From the NCBI GenBank assembly GCA_903839795.1, contig CAIMDR010000639.1, positions 1-6,623 on the forward strand: a stretch of 6,623 bases of DNA, in the 5' to 3' direction. Made by a program: the position numbers and the translations under genes. This document shows, piece by piece, positions 1 through 6,095 of the stretch. Below the pieces are notes generated by a model. That model was not told the DNA's origin, did not search any database, and saw only the letters and a list, made by a program, of their open reading frames with translations. How positions within the stretch are numbered: the stretch's first letter is position 1; every line of letters begins with the position of its first letter. The stretch is from an uncultured Methylococcaceae bacterium. Its GTDB lineage: Bacteria > Pseudomonadota > Gammaproteobacteria > Methylococcales > Methylomonadaceae.

Positions 1-83
1 AACTAACCGACAACCCCACTTATCCTATGCCGCCCATCGCTTTAAGCGATGCCAAAACAGCCGTTGATACGTATCTACTTTAA
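1..83 (+). CDS. C-terminal end of a plus-strand gene, possibly a cytochrome c domain
   Basis: The reading frame starting at base 3 is open from the left edge to TAA at 81-83 and gives about 26 residues ending SDAKTAVDTYLL. The other two plus frames are closed (stop at 4-6 in frame 1) or look unlike protein. The segment YPMPP followed by LSDAK and a final YLL resembles the end of class I cytochrome c domains, where a Met-Pro carries the haem axial methionine and a last helix ends in Tyr-Leu. The CXXCH haem site would lie outside the window, so the family is an inference from a short tail. It could equally be the end of an unrelated protein. Confidence 0.5.
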   Translation, partial: LTDNPTYPMPPIALSDAKTAVDTYLL

Positions 84-181
84 AAAGCCGGGTAAATTGA
101 ATGCTAGCAATAATTAAGTAGTTAATTTTAAAGTATTTTATTTTTTACATACCACGTTTTACCCGGGGATTTAAAGTGGAT

Positions 182-209
182 ACCTAAAAACCTCAGTTGA
201 ACAAAAACA
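182..209 (+). repeat. 28-bp dispersed repeat, copy 1
   Basis: Both ends of this stretch recur at 6036-6063 in the same orientation: acctaaaaa, a 7-base variable centre, then tgaacaaaaaca. By eye 24 of 28 positions agree. The bases just before it, tggatac at 177-183, recall the tggatac motif in the IS21-type end at the right of the window, which hints at decayed insertion-sequence ends. That link is speculative. Confidence 0.4.
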
Positions 210-293
210 CAATCTTATTTTAGTACATCAATTTCGTACAGGTATTTTGGAACGTTTCTATCAATCTACGAACGAATCCTTACGCCTAGCAGG

Positions 294-319
294 GTCGGGC
301 ACATCTTTTCGTGCCCGAC
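294..319. repeat. REP-like GC-rich hairpin
   Basis: A perfect 9-bp inverted repeat, gtcgggcac (294-302) and gtgcccgac (311-319), encloses an 8-base loop, atcttttc. On the plus strand it is followed by attt. It sits 92 bp left of a similar hairpin at 389-417, and both share a GGGCA stem core. This style of tag is typical of intergenic palindromes repeated many times in proteobacterial genomes, so I call it REP-like rather than a dedicated terminator. Confidence 0.5.
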
Positions 320-388
320 ATTTCCACAACGGAATATGTTAATGGTGCAGAGCAACGTATCAATATTATACTTTTATCCGTTGAAAAT

Positions 389-417
389 GTTGGGCAACGA
401 TAAAGCTTTTGCCCAAC
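389..417 (-). terminator. Hairpin and likely terminator of the 460-726 gene
   Basis: A perfect 9-bp stem, gttgggcaa (389-397) and ttgcccaac (409-417), has an 11-base loop. Read on the minus strand it starts 43 bases after the stop codon at 460-462 and is followed by ATTTTC, a short U-rich tail, so it can act as a Rho-independent terminator. Its stem core matches the neighbouring hairpin at 294-319, so it may also be a member of a dispersed repeat family that has been put to this use. Confidence 0.5.
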
Positions 418-459
418 CATGACTGAGTTTCGTAGAGGCTATTTGCTATATTCCAACCG

Positions 460-726
460 TTAGAAAAACTGCTTTGCAAAATTAGCAATCGCTAGCCCTA
501 AAACTGCACCTAGTATCCAACGATTTAGCTTCATTTCACCTGACATTTCTGCTTTCAACTCACGAATTTCAAAACGTACCAACTCAATATCACTCTTCGT
601 TGCTAACTCCGCCTCACCACTTGCGTCCTTAAATGCTTCCGCCATCGCAGCTGCTTGCTCACGAACCACACCGGCTTTTTCCAGTTTTTCAACAAACTTT
701 AAAGTATCGAACGTTACCGTACTCAT
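460..726 (-). CDS. CCDC90/DUF1640-like small coiled-coil membrane protein (copy A)
   Basis: This is an 88-residue protein. It begins with STVTFDT followed by an amphipathic segment, KFVEKLEKAGVVREQAAAMA, then a charged helix (about 38-65, with ELATKSDIELVRFEIREL) likely to form a coiled coil. A single C-terminal membrane helix covers about 69-86 (LNRWILGAVLGLAIANF). This layout matches short bacterial members of DUF1640/CCDC90, the family that includes mitochondrial MCUR1. No bacterial function is established, and oligomerisation and tail anchoring in the inner membrane are inferences. The ATG at 724-726 is preceded by GGAG (734-737) at 7 bases, which supports this start. Its paralogue is transcribed away from it at 999-1262. 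A hairpin at 389-417 closes the transcript. Confidence 0.82.
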   Translation of the reverse strand: MSTVTFDTLKFVEKLEKAGVVREQAAAMAEAFKDASGEAELATKSDIELVRFEIRELKAEMSGEMKLNRWILGAVLGLAIANFAKQFF

Positions 727-754
727 TTTTCATCTCCATTAACCAATGTTTTTA

Positions 755-760
755 AGTATA
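755..760 (-). promoter_or_regulatory. Possible -10 box for the 460-726 gene
   Basis: TATACT on the minus strand lies 28 bases upstream of the ATG, which would give a short leader of about 20 bases with the GGAG site in it. No good -35 hexamer is seen 16-18 bases further up, so this rests on the -10 match alone. Confidence 0.25.
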
Positions 761-933
761 ACACGACAAAAAACAAGACCACCTACTATTCACACAATTT
801 AACATAAACCTAAATTTGAAAAGGAGGTTGATGCATAGATGCTTGCGCTTACTGCCTATTGTCTTGTCTCCTCGGTGCTTACTCTTTAGACTTTGGAGAT
901 ACTGCGCTCTCATGGTTTTCTCATTATTCCGTA

Positions 934-963
934 TTGACAACAGGTAACCATTGCGACTACTTT
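934..963 (+). promoter_or_regulatory. Possible sigma-70 promoter for the 999-1262 gene
   Basis: A perfect TTGACA (934-939) is followed after 18 bases by TACTTT (958-963), a weak -10. A better -10-like hexamer, TATGAT (963-968), is spaced too far from that -35. Either would start transcription about 25-35 bases before the ATG at 999. Confidence 0.3.
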
Positions 964-998
964 ATGATCATTAAATTATTCATTGGGTACTTAATCAC

Positions 999-1262
999 AT
1001 GACCACTGTTACATTCGACACTCAAGAAGCTGTTATTAAATTAAAAGCAGTCGGCATATCACAAGAACATGCTGACGCTTTTGTGCGTGCTATTGTTGAA
1101 TCACAAGATAAGTTGGTGACAGAAACGACACTAGAGATCGCTTTAGCGCCGATTAAAACTGATTTAGCTGTACTTAAAGCAGACTCAGTGACGTTAAAAT
1201 GGATGATGGGCATCTTGATTGCGGGTGTCATGTCAATCGTCATCAAAACCTTTTTCTCATAA
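999..1262 (+). CDS. CCDC90/DUF1640-like small coiled-coil membrane protein (copy B)
   Basis: This 87-residue protein is a diverged paralogue of the one at 460-726. The starts align as TTVTFDT against STVTFDT. Both continue with a helix rich in charged residues and end in a membrane helix followed by Lys, Phe, Phe (here WMMGILIAGVMSIVIKTFFS, about 68-87). The middle differs: copy A has an acidic, Glu-rich heptad region, whereas copy B has TLEIALAPIKTDLAVLKAD. A single spanning tail with a cytoplasmic coiled coil is the inferred topology, and the function is unknown. The ribosome binding site is weak (GGG at 985-987, 11 bases before ATG), but the conserved N-terminal TVTFDT supports the start. 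The two copies face away from each other across 272 bp. Confidence 0.8.
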   Translation: MTTVTFDTQEAVIKLKAVGISQEHADAFVRAIVESQDKLVTETTLEIALAPIKTDLAVLKADSVTLKWMMGILIAGVMSIVIKTFFS

Positions 1263-1290
1263 ATCACCAAACGTTAAAAACAAGTTATGA

Positions 1291-1324
1291 CGCTCATTCT
1301 TATGAGTTAGCCAAAGAATGAGCG
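1291..1324 (-). terminator. Hairpin between convergent genes
   Basis: A perfect 11-bp stem, cgctcattctt (1291-1301) and aagaatgagcg (1314-1324), has a 12-base loop. It lies between the plus-strand gene ending at 1262 and the minus-strand gene ending at 1339. On the minus strand the stem starts 14 bases after the stop, and a TTGTTTTT tract follows about 8 bases beyond it. On the plus strand no T-run follows. It probably ends minus-strand transcription and may slow readthrough from the other side. Confidence 0.55.
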
Positions 1325-1338
1325 CAGAAAGAAAGCCC

Positions 1339-1869
1339 TTAGATTGTGTGTTGACGTTTGCGACGAGTGATCGCTCCAAAACCAGCCAGAGCACTACCAA
1401 ACAGCCAGACTGCGGCTGGTAAAGGAACTGCGGTAAGAGTAGTGAAATTTAAAGAACCGAAACCGGAACTGCCACTGGTTGGAGTGTAGGAAAAATAAGC
1501 ATCTGAACTATCTGCCAAGCCTGATACTAAACTAAAGTTGGGGTTAAATAAGCTATTTGTATAGCTTAATCCAAGAAATGCACCGTCCTGAAAATCAACG
1601 GTTGGAACAGTGTCGGCATTATCAGCATTAAAATTCGTATTGTGAAAGTTAAGCGCAAATGAGCTTAATGAAAAACTTTCGAAACCTGAATTGACTAACC
1701 CGGTATCATCAAAAGTAAATTGACCGTTAAATGTTTCACCGTTTAACGAACCGGAATCCAGTGTACCGATAATGCTATAACCGGTTAGTGCCGCTTGTGC
1801 AGAAGAGGTCATAAAAAATAATAGCCCGCATACCATCGCGGATTTGAAGTTTTTAGTCAGTTTTAACAT
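1339..1869 (-). CDS. Exported protein with VPLPA/PEP-CTERM sorting tail
   Basis: This 176-residue protein has a Sec signal peptide (LKLTKNFK basic start, hydrophobic AMVCGLLFFM, likely cut after SSAQA at residue 26). The mature part is about 120 residues, low in charge and rich in Ser, Gly, Asn and Phe. The C terminus carries VPLPA (148-152), a hydrophobic segment (153-167) and a basic end, RRKRQ (169-173). That tripartite tail is the VPLPA variant of the PEP-CTERM signal, recognised by exosortases, which process and release or anchor envelope proteins often linked to exopolysaccharide. No exosortase is in the window. The core (DSGSLNGETFNGQFTFDDTG) resembles other short PEP-CTERM proteins of unknown function. 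The ATG has AAAGGA (1877-1882) 7 bases upstream. It lies 67 bp after the nuclease gene on the same strand and may be cotranscribed with it. Confidence 0.85.
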   Translation of the reverse strand: MLKLTKNFKSAMVCGLLFFMTSSAQAALTGYSIIGTLDSGSLNGETFNGQFTFDDTGLVNSGFESFSLSSFALNFHNTNFNADNADTVPTVDFQDGAFLGLSYTNSLFNPNFSLVSGLADSSDAYFSYTPTSGSSGFGSLNFTTLTAVPLPAAVWLFGSALAGFGAITRRKRQHTI

Positions 1870-1899
1870 GAGGCTGTCCTTTGAGTAATTATATTAAAT

Positions 1900-1924
1900 G
1901 CGCCCTCCCTTCACGGGAGGACGC
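1900..1924 (-). terminator. Intercistronic hairpin between nuclease and VPLPA genes
   Basis: A 10-bp stem with one mismatch, gcgccctccc (1900-1909) and gggaggacgc (1915-1924), has a 5-base loop, ttcac. On the minus strand it starts 12 bases after the nuclease stop (1937-1939), but what follows is GCATTTAATATAATT rather than a T-run. It may be a partial terminator or an mRNA-stabilising stem that lowers or decouples expression of the downstream gene. Confidence 0.5.
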
Positions 1925-1936
1925 CAACAGAACGGT

Positions 1937-4900
1937 TTAGAATTTAAAGTTGGTTGCAACCGCCAACGCATTGCAAGCAACACCCTTAACCATCACCAAT
2001 GAGCGTTTGAGGGCAGGACCGCTGGCATCAGGATCAATCGAGATCAGACTGTCAGCAGTTGAAGCAGAGCAAACCACGTGGCCACTTGCCAATGGATTTG
2101 TGCTGTTTACACCTAAACTTTGCAATAACGAGGTCAAAACAATCTTGTCGTAATTGACAGTAAAGTCAGTGATAGTATCAATACCGTCTTGGACGCCGAG
2201 ATAGATAAATTGATCCCGGTCACCGCCACCCGTCAAGGTGTCGCGTCCAGCAAAACCGGTGATAACATCACGACCCGATGTGCCGACCAATGTATTTGCA
2301 GCCGCCGTACCACTGACCGTGTTTAACGGTGGTGCGGTCAAATTTAGCCCAACAATGACGGGGTCATGATCTGAAGTACGGAAAGCATCTGCGGCATAGA
2401 GACTGCTTATTTGACCGACCGTTTTAAAGTTGGTGTTGTAATCCAGCACGCCAGGTTCATCAGAATTGATATGCCATTCCAATACGTCTTGCACTTGTGA
2501 TGTCAGACTTAATGAACTCAAAGCGTGATCCAGATAACCCCATTGCCCATCAAATACATAAGAATAACCGGCTGCACCAATACGACTTTCAATCAGGTTG
2601 GTGTAACCATCGTTCTTGAGGGTAGTGATAGGGTCTTCTTTGGCGTAAGAGTTCAAGTCACCTACGATAAGAATATCAGGATCATTAGTACCGGTAGGAT
2701 CGTTACCCAACAAGGCCACCAGTTCTTGAGCCGCTGCCGTACGGGTTTTATTGCAATTGCCTTGTCCGTCAAGTGCGTCGACATCGCCTGTGATGTCGAT
2801 GGTTGACAGAACAGGGGCGCTCAATAAACTAACGTTATCAGCACAAGAGCTACCTTTAGATTTAAAGTGGTTGCCTACAGCGATGAAGCGGGCACCGCTC
2901 GCATTCTCTTCAAAGGCCTGAGCCAAAGACGGACGGCTACGACCAAAATTACCGGCACCGGTTTGAAAAATTCCGAATGCGCCGGTATTTAAAGGCGCAG
3001 TCGTTCCAACAGGCGTGACAGTAGCAGGTTTGTAGATCATGCCGACCTTAATTGCGTCAGTACCTAAAGAATCTGTTTTACCACTGGCTGCGTCAGGGTT
3101 GATAAAAGCATAAGTTCCGGCTCCGGCTTTTGCGTTAAGCTTGTTAACCAAAAACTGAATCGCACTGTTGGCACCATAACCATTGTTTTCCATTTCGTTG
3201 ACAGAAATAACATCCGCACCGGTACCGACCAGATTTTCAACTGTTTTAGTCCATTGGCGATCAAACTCGATTTGATTTTCCGCACCACGGCATGTGGCGG
3301 TTGCAGGAGCTTTGTCGCTTAAGCTATAGCCACAACTGTTGAAATCGCTAAAGAAATTCAGCAAGTTGGCGGTAACGACTTTAAGTGTTCCGTTCACCTG
3401 AGCAGGAACTGTCGGACGCGGATTAGCCGCAACAAAATTAGGAGAGCCGCCATTCAACGCATTGATCGGACGCAGACGGAAAGCATTAGGACTCGCTGCA
3501 TTGCCTGACCATGTATAAGTCATAACGCCGACGACATTCTGAACCGTATCACCGCCCCGCAAGGTATTGCTGGCTGAAAGCGGATTACCACCACGACTAA
3601 ACAGGATAGGGTCGGGATTTTGGCTTTGCAACTCGTCATCGATGATAATGTTATTCAAGTCATTGATGGCCTGTTGATCAAGTGCCGCTGAGCCTGGAGC
3701 GGCAACATTAGTCGGTTGGGCCAGGCGACTGCCTGAGGACATAAGGACTTGACCAAAACGCCCCAGTTGGAAAAGCTCTGTGACATACAGCGGTTGCGCG
3801 AACTTAACCAGCATGCCTTCGTAATGCTCCAGATAGTCAACACCGCTTACGGCAGCCGGAACGGGTAGCATAACGTTTACCGGGGTGACCGTATCGGTGC
3901 TGCCGCAAGCTTCTATACCTGTAGATGTGATTTGTGTTTGGCCTTGATACTCGGAGGCAACTCCGGTTACCTGTACAACCTGACCAAGGCTGACATTGTT
4001 GGCACCGTTATTGAAGACAAAAACAGCATCGGAAGTGGCGGGATCATTATCCGAATTGGCAGTCGTATTTTGAACATAAAAGCCGCGTAAAGCGGGCTGA
4101 GCACCTTCGTAATCACCGACCACCACACCTTGAACAGTTTGTGCCCCAGTCAATACGGCGCTGGCGCCTGAACCTTGAATTTGGCCAATAGTTGTATCAG
4201 AAGCTGAACAAGCAACTGCTGAATCATCATTAATTAGAGTGGCGAGACCTTGTCCATTAGTTACAGTTGCGCCAATTACGTTAGTGAGATTAACCAGGAA
4301 TGTTTCATTAGGTTCGAATGTCGTATCGCCATTAACAGAAACGTTGAAAGTGTAGCTAGAGCTGCCCGCCGGAATTGTTTGCCCAGTCAGCGATTGGCTT
4401 AGGTAATCGCCTGATGCTGCGGTTGCGGTGCCATCAGCGGTGGCGATGTCAAAGCTTACACCGCCTGCCGGTGCCGGTGTGGAAAGGCTGACTGTAAAGC
4501 TGTAATTGCTGGTGCCGCTGTTACCTTCGCTTTGGTAGACATCAGTGATAGATAAATTTGACCCTATTGCAACGTCATTGTCGGTGATGGTGATATTTTG
4601 CGTAGTGGTAGCGCCGAGAGTTATTCCGGCTGATGGAGCATTGATAGCTAAAGCTGCTATTTCAATGCCCTCCACAAGCGTGTCATCGACTACCGTAAAG
4701 ATTACAGAGCCAGTTGCTTGGCCCGCTGGGAGAGTAATAGTGGTATTGCTTAGCGTGTAATCGCCAGCGGTAATGCCTATGCCGTTAAGTCCCAGCGTGA
4801 CGGTTTGATCGCTAGTCACTGTAGATGATGTTGTCGCGGTTACGGTGATGACCGTAGTTCCTGCTTCGGTTCCTGTGTTGCTGCTGACTGAGAGGTTGAC

Positions 4901-5560
4901 GGTGGGAGTCGTCACAGAGCATGCATGTAAGGGTGTAGAGGCATTACGCGGAGCCGGTGTGCCGTTGGCAAAATCTGTGCTGTTGTTGTCGGTATCGGTG
5001 CAACCGTTGCTGGCGCGGAGAGTAGCAAGGGTGCTGCTGAGGTTGGGTGTGGTGGGGCTGATTTCAGAGCAATTGGTAGCGGGGCCGAAGCCTACAAAAT
5101 CCAGCACGCCATTGGCTGTGGTCGGACAAATAGTGCCCGCAACGATTGAGACCTGATTGCTGACCAAGGCCACTTTGCCGGCTGCGGCACTCATGTTGAT
5201 AGTGCCAGTCAAGTCTGCAACGGGTGGAACTGTCCCGTTGGCTCCACCACTCGCTTCTTGCACAAGGTAATACTGACCGGGCTGTAAAACAACATTGGGC
5301 AGATTGGTTTTATTTGTCCAGGATGAGCCTGTCGTTGCTGCATATTGTACTGACATGCCGTTCAAGCTCGCTGGTACACTACCCCGATTGAATAGCTCAA
5401 TGAAATCGTTTTGATAGGTTGCACCAGCGTTGCCGCCGCCGCCATAAACTTGGCTGATGACAATATTTGGGCTAACAGCCTGTGCTACAGGCGCAAAATT
5501 AAGTGCAGCAAACACGGCCAAAGCAAGCGGATGCCTTTTAAATAAAAGTTTTTCGGTCAT
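1937..5560 (-). CDS. ExeM/NucH-type secreted extracellular endonuclease with Calx-beta domains and RTX-like tail
   Basis: This 1207-residue protein should hydrolyse extracellular DNA for nutrient recovery or biofilm turnover. Domains in order: Sec signal peptide (1-28, cut after VAQA); lamin-tail domain (about 31-160, ISQVYGGGGN and NDFIELFNRG); two Calx-beta domains (about 220-329 ending TDNDV, and 335-447 ending INDD); an OB-fold-like domain (about 453-545); an endonuclease/exonuclease/phosphatase domain (about 727-1073); and a tail. The catalytic domain looks intact: N735 in ANLLNFF, E789 in VNEMEN, N897-H898 in GNHFKSKG, D968 and N970 in VGDLNSY, D1011-H1012, and D1064-H1065 in TSDHDPV. 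The tail has three degenerate RTX nonapeptides (1093-1119), then DGIDTITDF and DKIVLTSLL, as in type I secreted proteins, and two cysteines (C1164, C1196). The ATG has AGGA (5567-5570) 6 bases upstream. The gene looks more GC-rich than its flanks. Confidence 0.9.
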   Translation of the reverse strand: MTEKLLFKRHPLALAVFAALNFAPVAQAVSPNIVISQVYGGGGNAGATYQNDFIELFNRGSVPASLNGMSVQYAATTGSSWTNKTNLPNVVLQPGQYYLVQEASGGANGTVPPVADLTGTINMSAAAGKVALVSNQVSIVAGTICPTTANGVLDFVGFGPATNCSEISPTTPNLSSTLATLRASNGCTDTDNNSTDFANGTPAPRNASTPLHACSVTTPTVNLSVSSNTGTEAGTTVITVTATTSSTVTSDQTVTLGLNGIGITAGDYTLSNTTITLPAGQATGSVIFTVVDDTLVEGIEIAALAINAPSAGITLGATTTQNITITDNDVAIGSNLSITDVYQSEGNSGTSNYSFTVSLSTPAPAGGVSFDIATADGTATAASGDYLSQSLTGQTIPAGSSSYTFNVSVNGDTTFEPNETFLVNLTNVIGATVTNGQGLATLINDDSAVACSASDTTIGQIQGSGASAVLTGAQTVQGVVVGDYEGAQPALRGFYVQNTTANSDNDPATSDAVFVFNNGANNVSLGQVVQVTGVASEYQGQTQITSTGIEACGSTDTVTPVNVMLPVPAAVSGVDYLEHYEGMLVKFAQPLYVTELFQLGRFGQVLMSSGSRLAQPTNVAAPGSAALDQQAINDLNNIIIDDELQSQNPDPILFSRGGNPLSASNTLRGGDTVQNVVGVMTYTWSGNAASPNAFRLRPINALNGGSPNFVAANPRPTVPAQVNGTLKVVTANLLNFFSDFNSCGYSLSDKAPATATCRGAENQIEFDRQWTKTVENLVGTGADVISVNEMENNGYGANSAIQFLVNKLNAKAGAGTYAFINPDAASGKTDSLGTDAIKVGMIYKPATVTPVGTTAPLNTGAFGIFQTGAGNFGRSRPSLAQAFEENASGARFIAVGNHFKSKGSSCADNVSLLSAPVLSTIDITGDVDALDGQGNCNKTRTAAAQELVALLGNDPTGTNDPDILIVGDLNSYAKEDPITTLKNDGYTNLIESRIGAAGYSYVFDGQWGYLDHALSSLSLTSQVQDVLEWHINSDEPGVLDYNTNFKTVGQISSLYAADAFRTSDHDPVIVGLNLTAPPLNTVSGTAAANTLVGTSGRDVITGFAGRDTLTGGGDRDQFIYLGVQDGIDTITDFTVNYDKIVLTSLLQSLGVNSTNPLASGHVVCSASTADSLISIDPDASGPALKRSLVMVKGVACNALAVATNFKF

Positions 5561-5671
5561 GATTTTTCCTGGTAAATTTGACTGGCGGGAAGAAGTTTTG
5601 AAGAAGTTATATTGGCTTACAAAAAAATGCTATTGCTTTGAAATATCACTCAGTAAAAAATGAAAATTTTT

Positions 5672-5691
5672 AGCTTATAAATTTATAAGCT
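5672..5691. promoter_or_regulatory. Perfect 20-bp palindrome upstream of the nuclease gene
   Basis: agcttataaatttataagct is identical to its own reverse complement and ends 112 bases upstream of the nuclease ATG. It could be the operator of a dimeric regulator. On the minus strand it is followed by AAAAATTTTCATTTTTT, so it could also be a weak terminator for the remnant at 5715-5837, although an 8-bp AT-rich stem would be marginal. A TTGAGA hexamer lies just upstream on the minus strand, but no correctly spaced -10 follows it. Confidence 0.4.
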
Positions 5692-5714
5692 GTCTCAAAA
5701 ACCATTTCCAGATT

Positions 5715-5837
5715 CTACAAGCCTAACTCAGGTTCGAAATTTAACGACCAACCTTTACGAGAAAGTTGAAGCATAATTTTTGCTCTTCTGTGAACAAGTT
5801 CAAATTTTCCTCCTGTAAAATGACGAAACCATGACAA
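5715..5837 (-). pseudogene. Short coding remnant, unknown family
   Basis: On the minus strand a frame ending in TAG at 5715-5717 reads LSWFRHFTGGKFELVH, then continues RRAKIMLQLSRKGWSLNFEP to a final ELGL. That is 40 residues if counted from TTG at 5835-5837, with an in-frame stop about 19 codons further up. The composition (Trp, His, Arg, Lys and Gly spread evenly) looks protein-like in an AT-rich region. There is no ATG until codon 22 and no ribosome binding site before the TTG, so it is more likely the 3' end of a broken gene or part of a dispersed repeat than a working gene. I do not recognise the family. Confidence 0.3.
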
Positions 5838-6035
5838 TTCGAATACTTTTTTGTGAAATGTATTACATTTGTAATTTATATTTTTTTAAATTAAACCAAC
5901 AAGTTAACCATTATCAGTATTTCAATGTCAGAATTACCCGTGAAAAAATGAACGCAGATGGGGTCAAGTTTTGCATTATGAGATTAAATCAGATTTTTAA
6001 ATATCCGATCAAAAGCTTCGATAAGTAATCGTTCA

Positions 6036-6063
6036 ACCTAAAAATCGCCGCTGAACAAAAACA
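6036..6063 (+). repeat. 28-bp dispersed repeat, copy 2
   Basis: acctaaaaa, a 7-base centre (tcgccgc) and tgaacaaaaaca match the copy at 182-209 in the same orientation. The centre and right half (tcgccgctgaac) have the flavour of IS21-type terminal motifs, but no tggatac precedes this copy. Confidence 0.4.
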
Positions 6064-6095
6064 TAAAATATGAACTTCAATACCTTCGCCAAAAG

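Larger units (their letters stand above)
84..459. other. Gene-free intergenic region with repeats and hairpins
   Basis: I see no convincing gene on either strand over these 376 bases. The left part (about 97-157) is very AT-rich and is bracketed by a 9-bp inverted repeat, ccgggtaaa at 88-96 and tttacccgg at 158-166. Further on are one copy of a 28-bp dispersed repeat (182-209) and two GC-rich hairpins (294-319 and 389-417), annotated separately. A plus-strand frame stays open across roughly 207-420 but has no start or ribosome binding site at its head and reads through both hairpins, so I treat it as chance. Confidence 0.6.
5561..6095. other. AT-rich leader and intergenic region upstream of the nuclease
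   Basis: No complete gene is supported over these 535 bases. The part next to the nuclease start holds its ribosome binding site and a possible -10, TATAAC on the minus strand at 5606-5611, with no convincing -35. Beyond that are a 20-bp palindrome (5672-5691), a probable minus-strand coding remnant (5715-5837), a half REP-like motif, tggggtca (5959-5966), and copy 2 of a 28-bp repeat (6036-6063). Plus-strand open frames here are short, AT-driven and lack ribosome binding sites. Confidence 0.55.

Noticed and set aside
88..166. 9-bp inverted repeat ccgggtaaa/tttacccgg as a mobile element or terminator
   Set aside because: The arms are 61 bases apart with no coding content, no target duplication and no T-run, so the evidence is too thin for a mobile element or terminator call.
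207..420. Long plus-strand open frame across the two hairpins
   Set aside because: It has no start codon or ribosome binding site at its beginning and reads through both REP-like hairpins, so it is most likely chance.
752..940. Minus-strand 62-codon frame between the two CCDC90-like genes
   Set aside because: It starts at TTG without a ribosome binding site, overlaps the promoter regions of both neighbours, has Cys/Lys-rich noise-like composition and resembles no family I know.
4845..5156. 103-codon plus-strand frame inside the nuclease gene
   Set aside because: It is antisense to the lamin-tail and Calx-beta region, which has clear domain motifs on the minus strand; the Val/Leu-rich translation is a shadow.
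5725..5750. tRNA T-arm-like sequence aggttcgaaatt
   Set aside because: No acceptor stem, D-arm or anticodon arm can be built around it, and the segment reads as part of the minus-strand coding remnant.
5831..6028. Plus-strand 65-codon frame in the AT-rich region
   Set aside because: It is rich in Tyr, Phe, Asn and Ile as expected from AT bias, has no ribosome binding site, reads through the half REP motif and overlaps the more protein-like minus frame.
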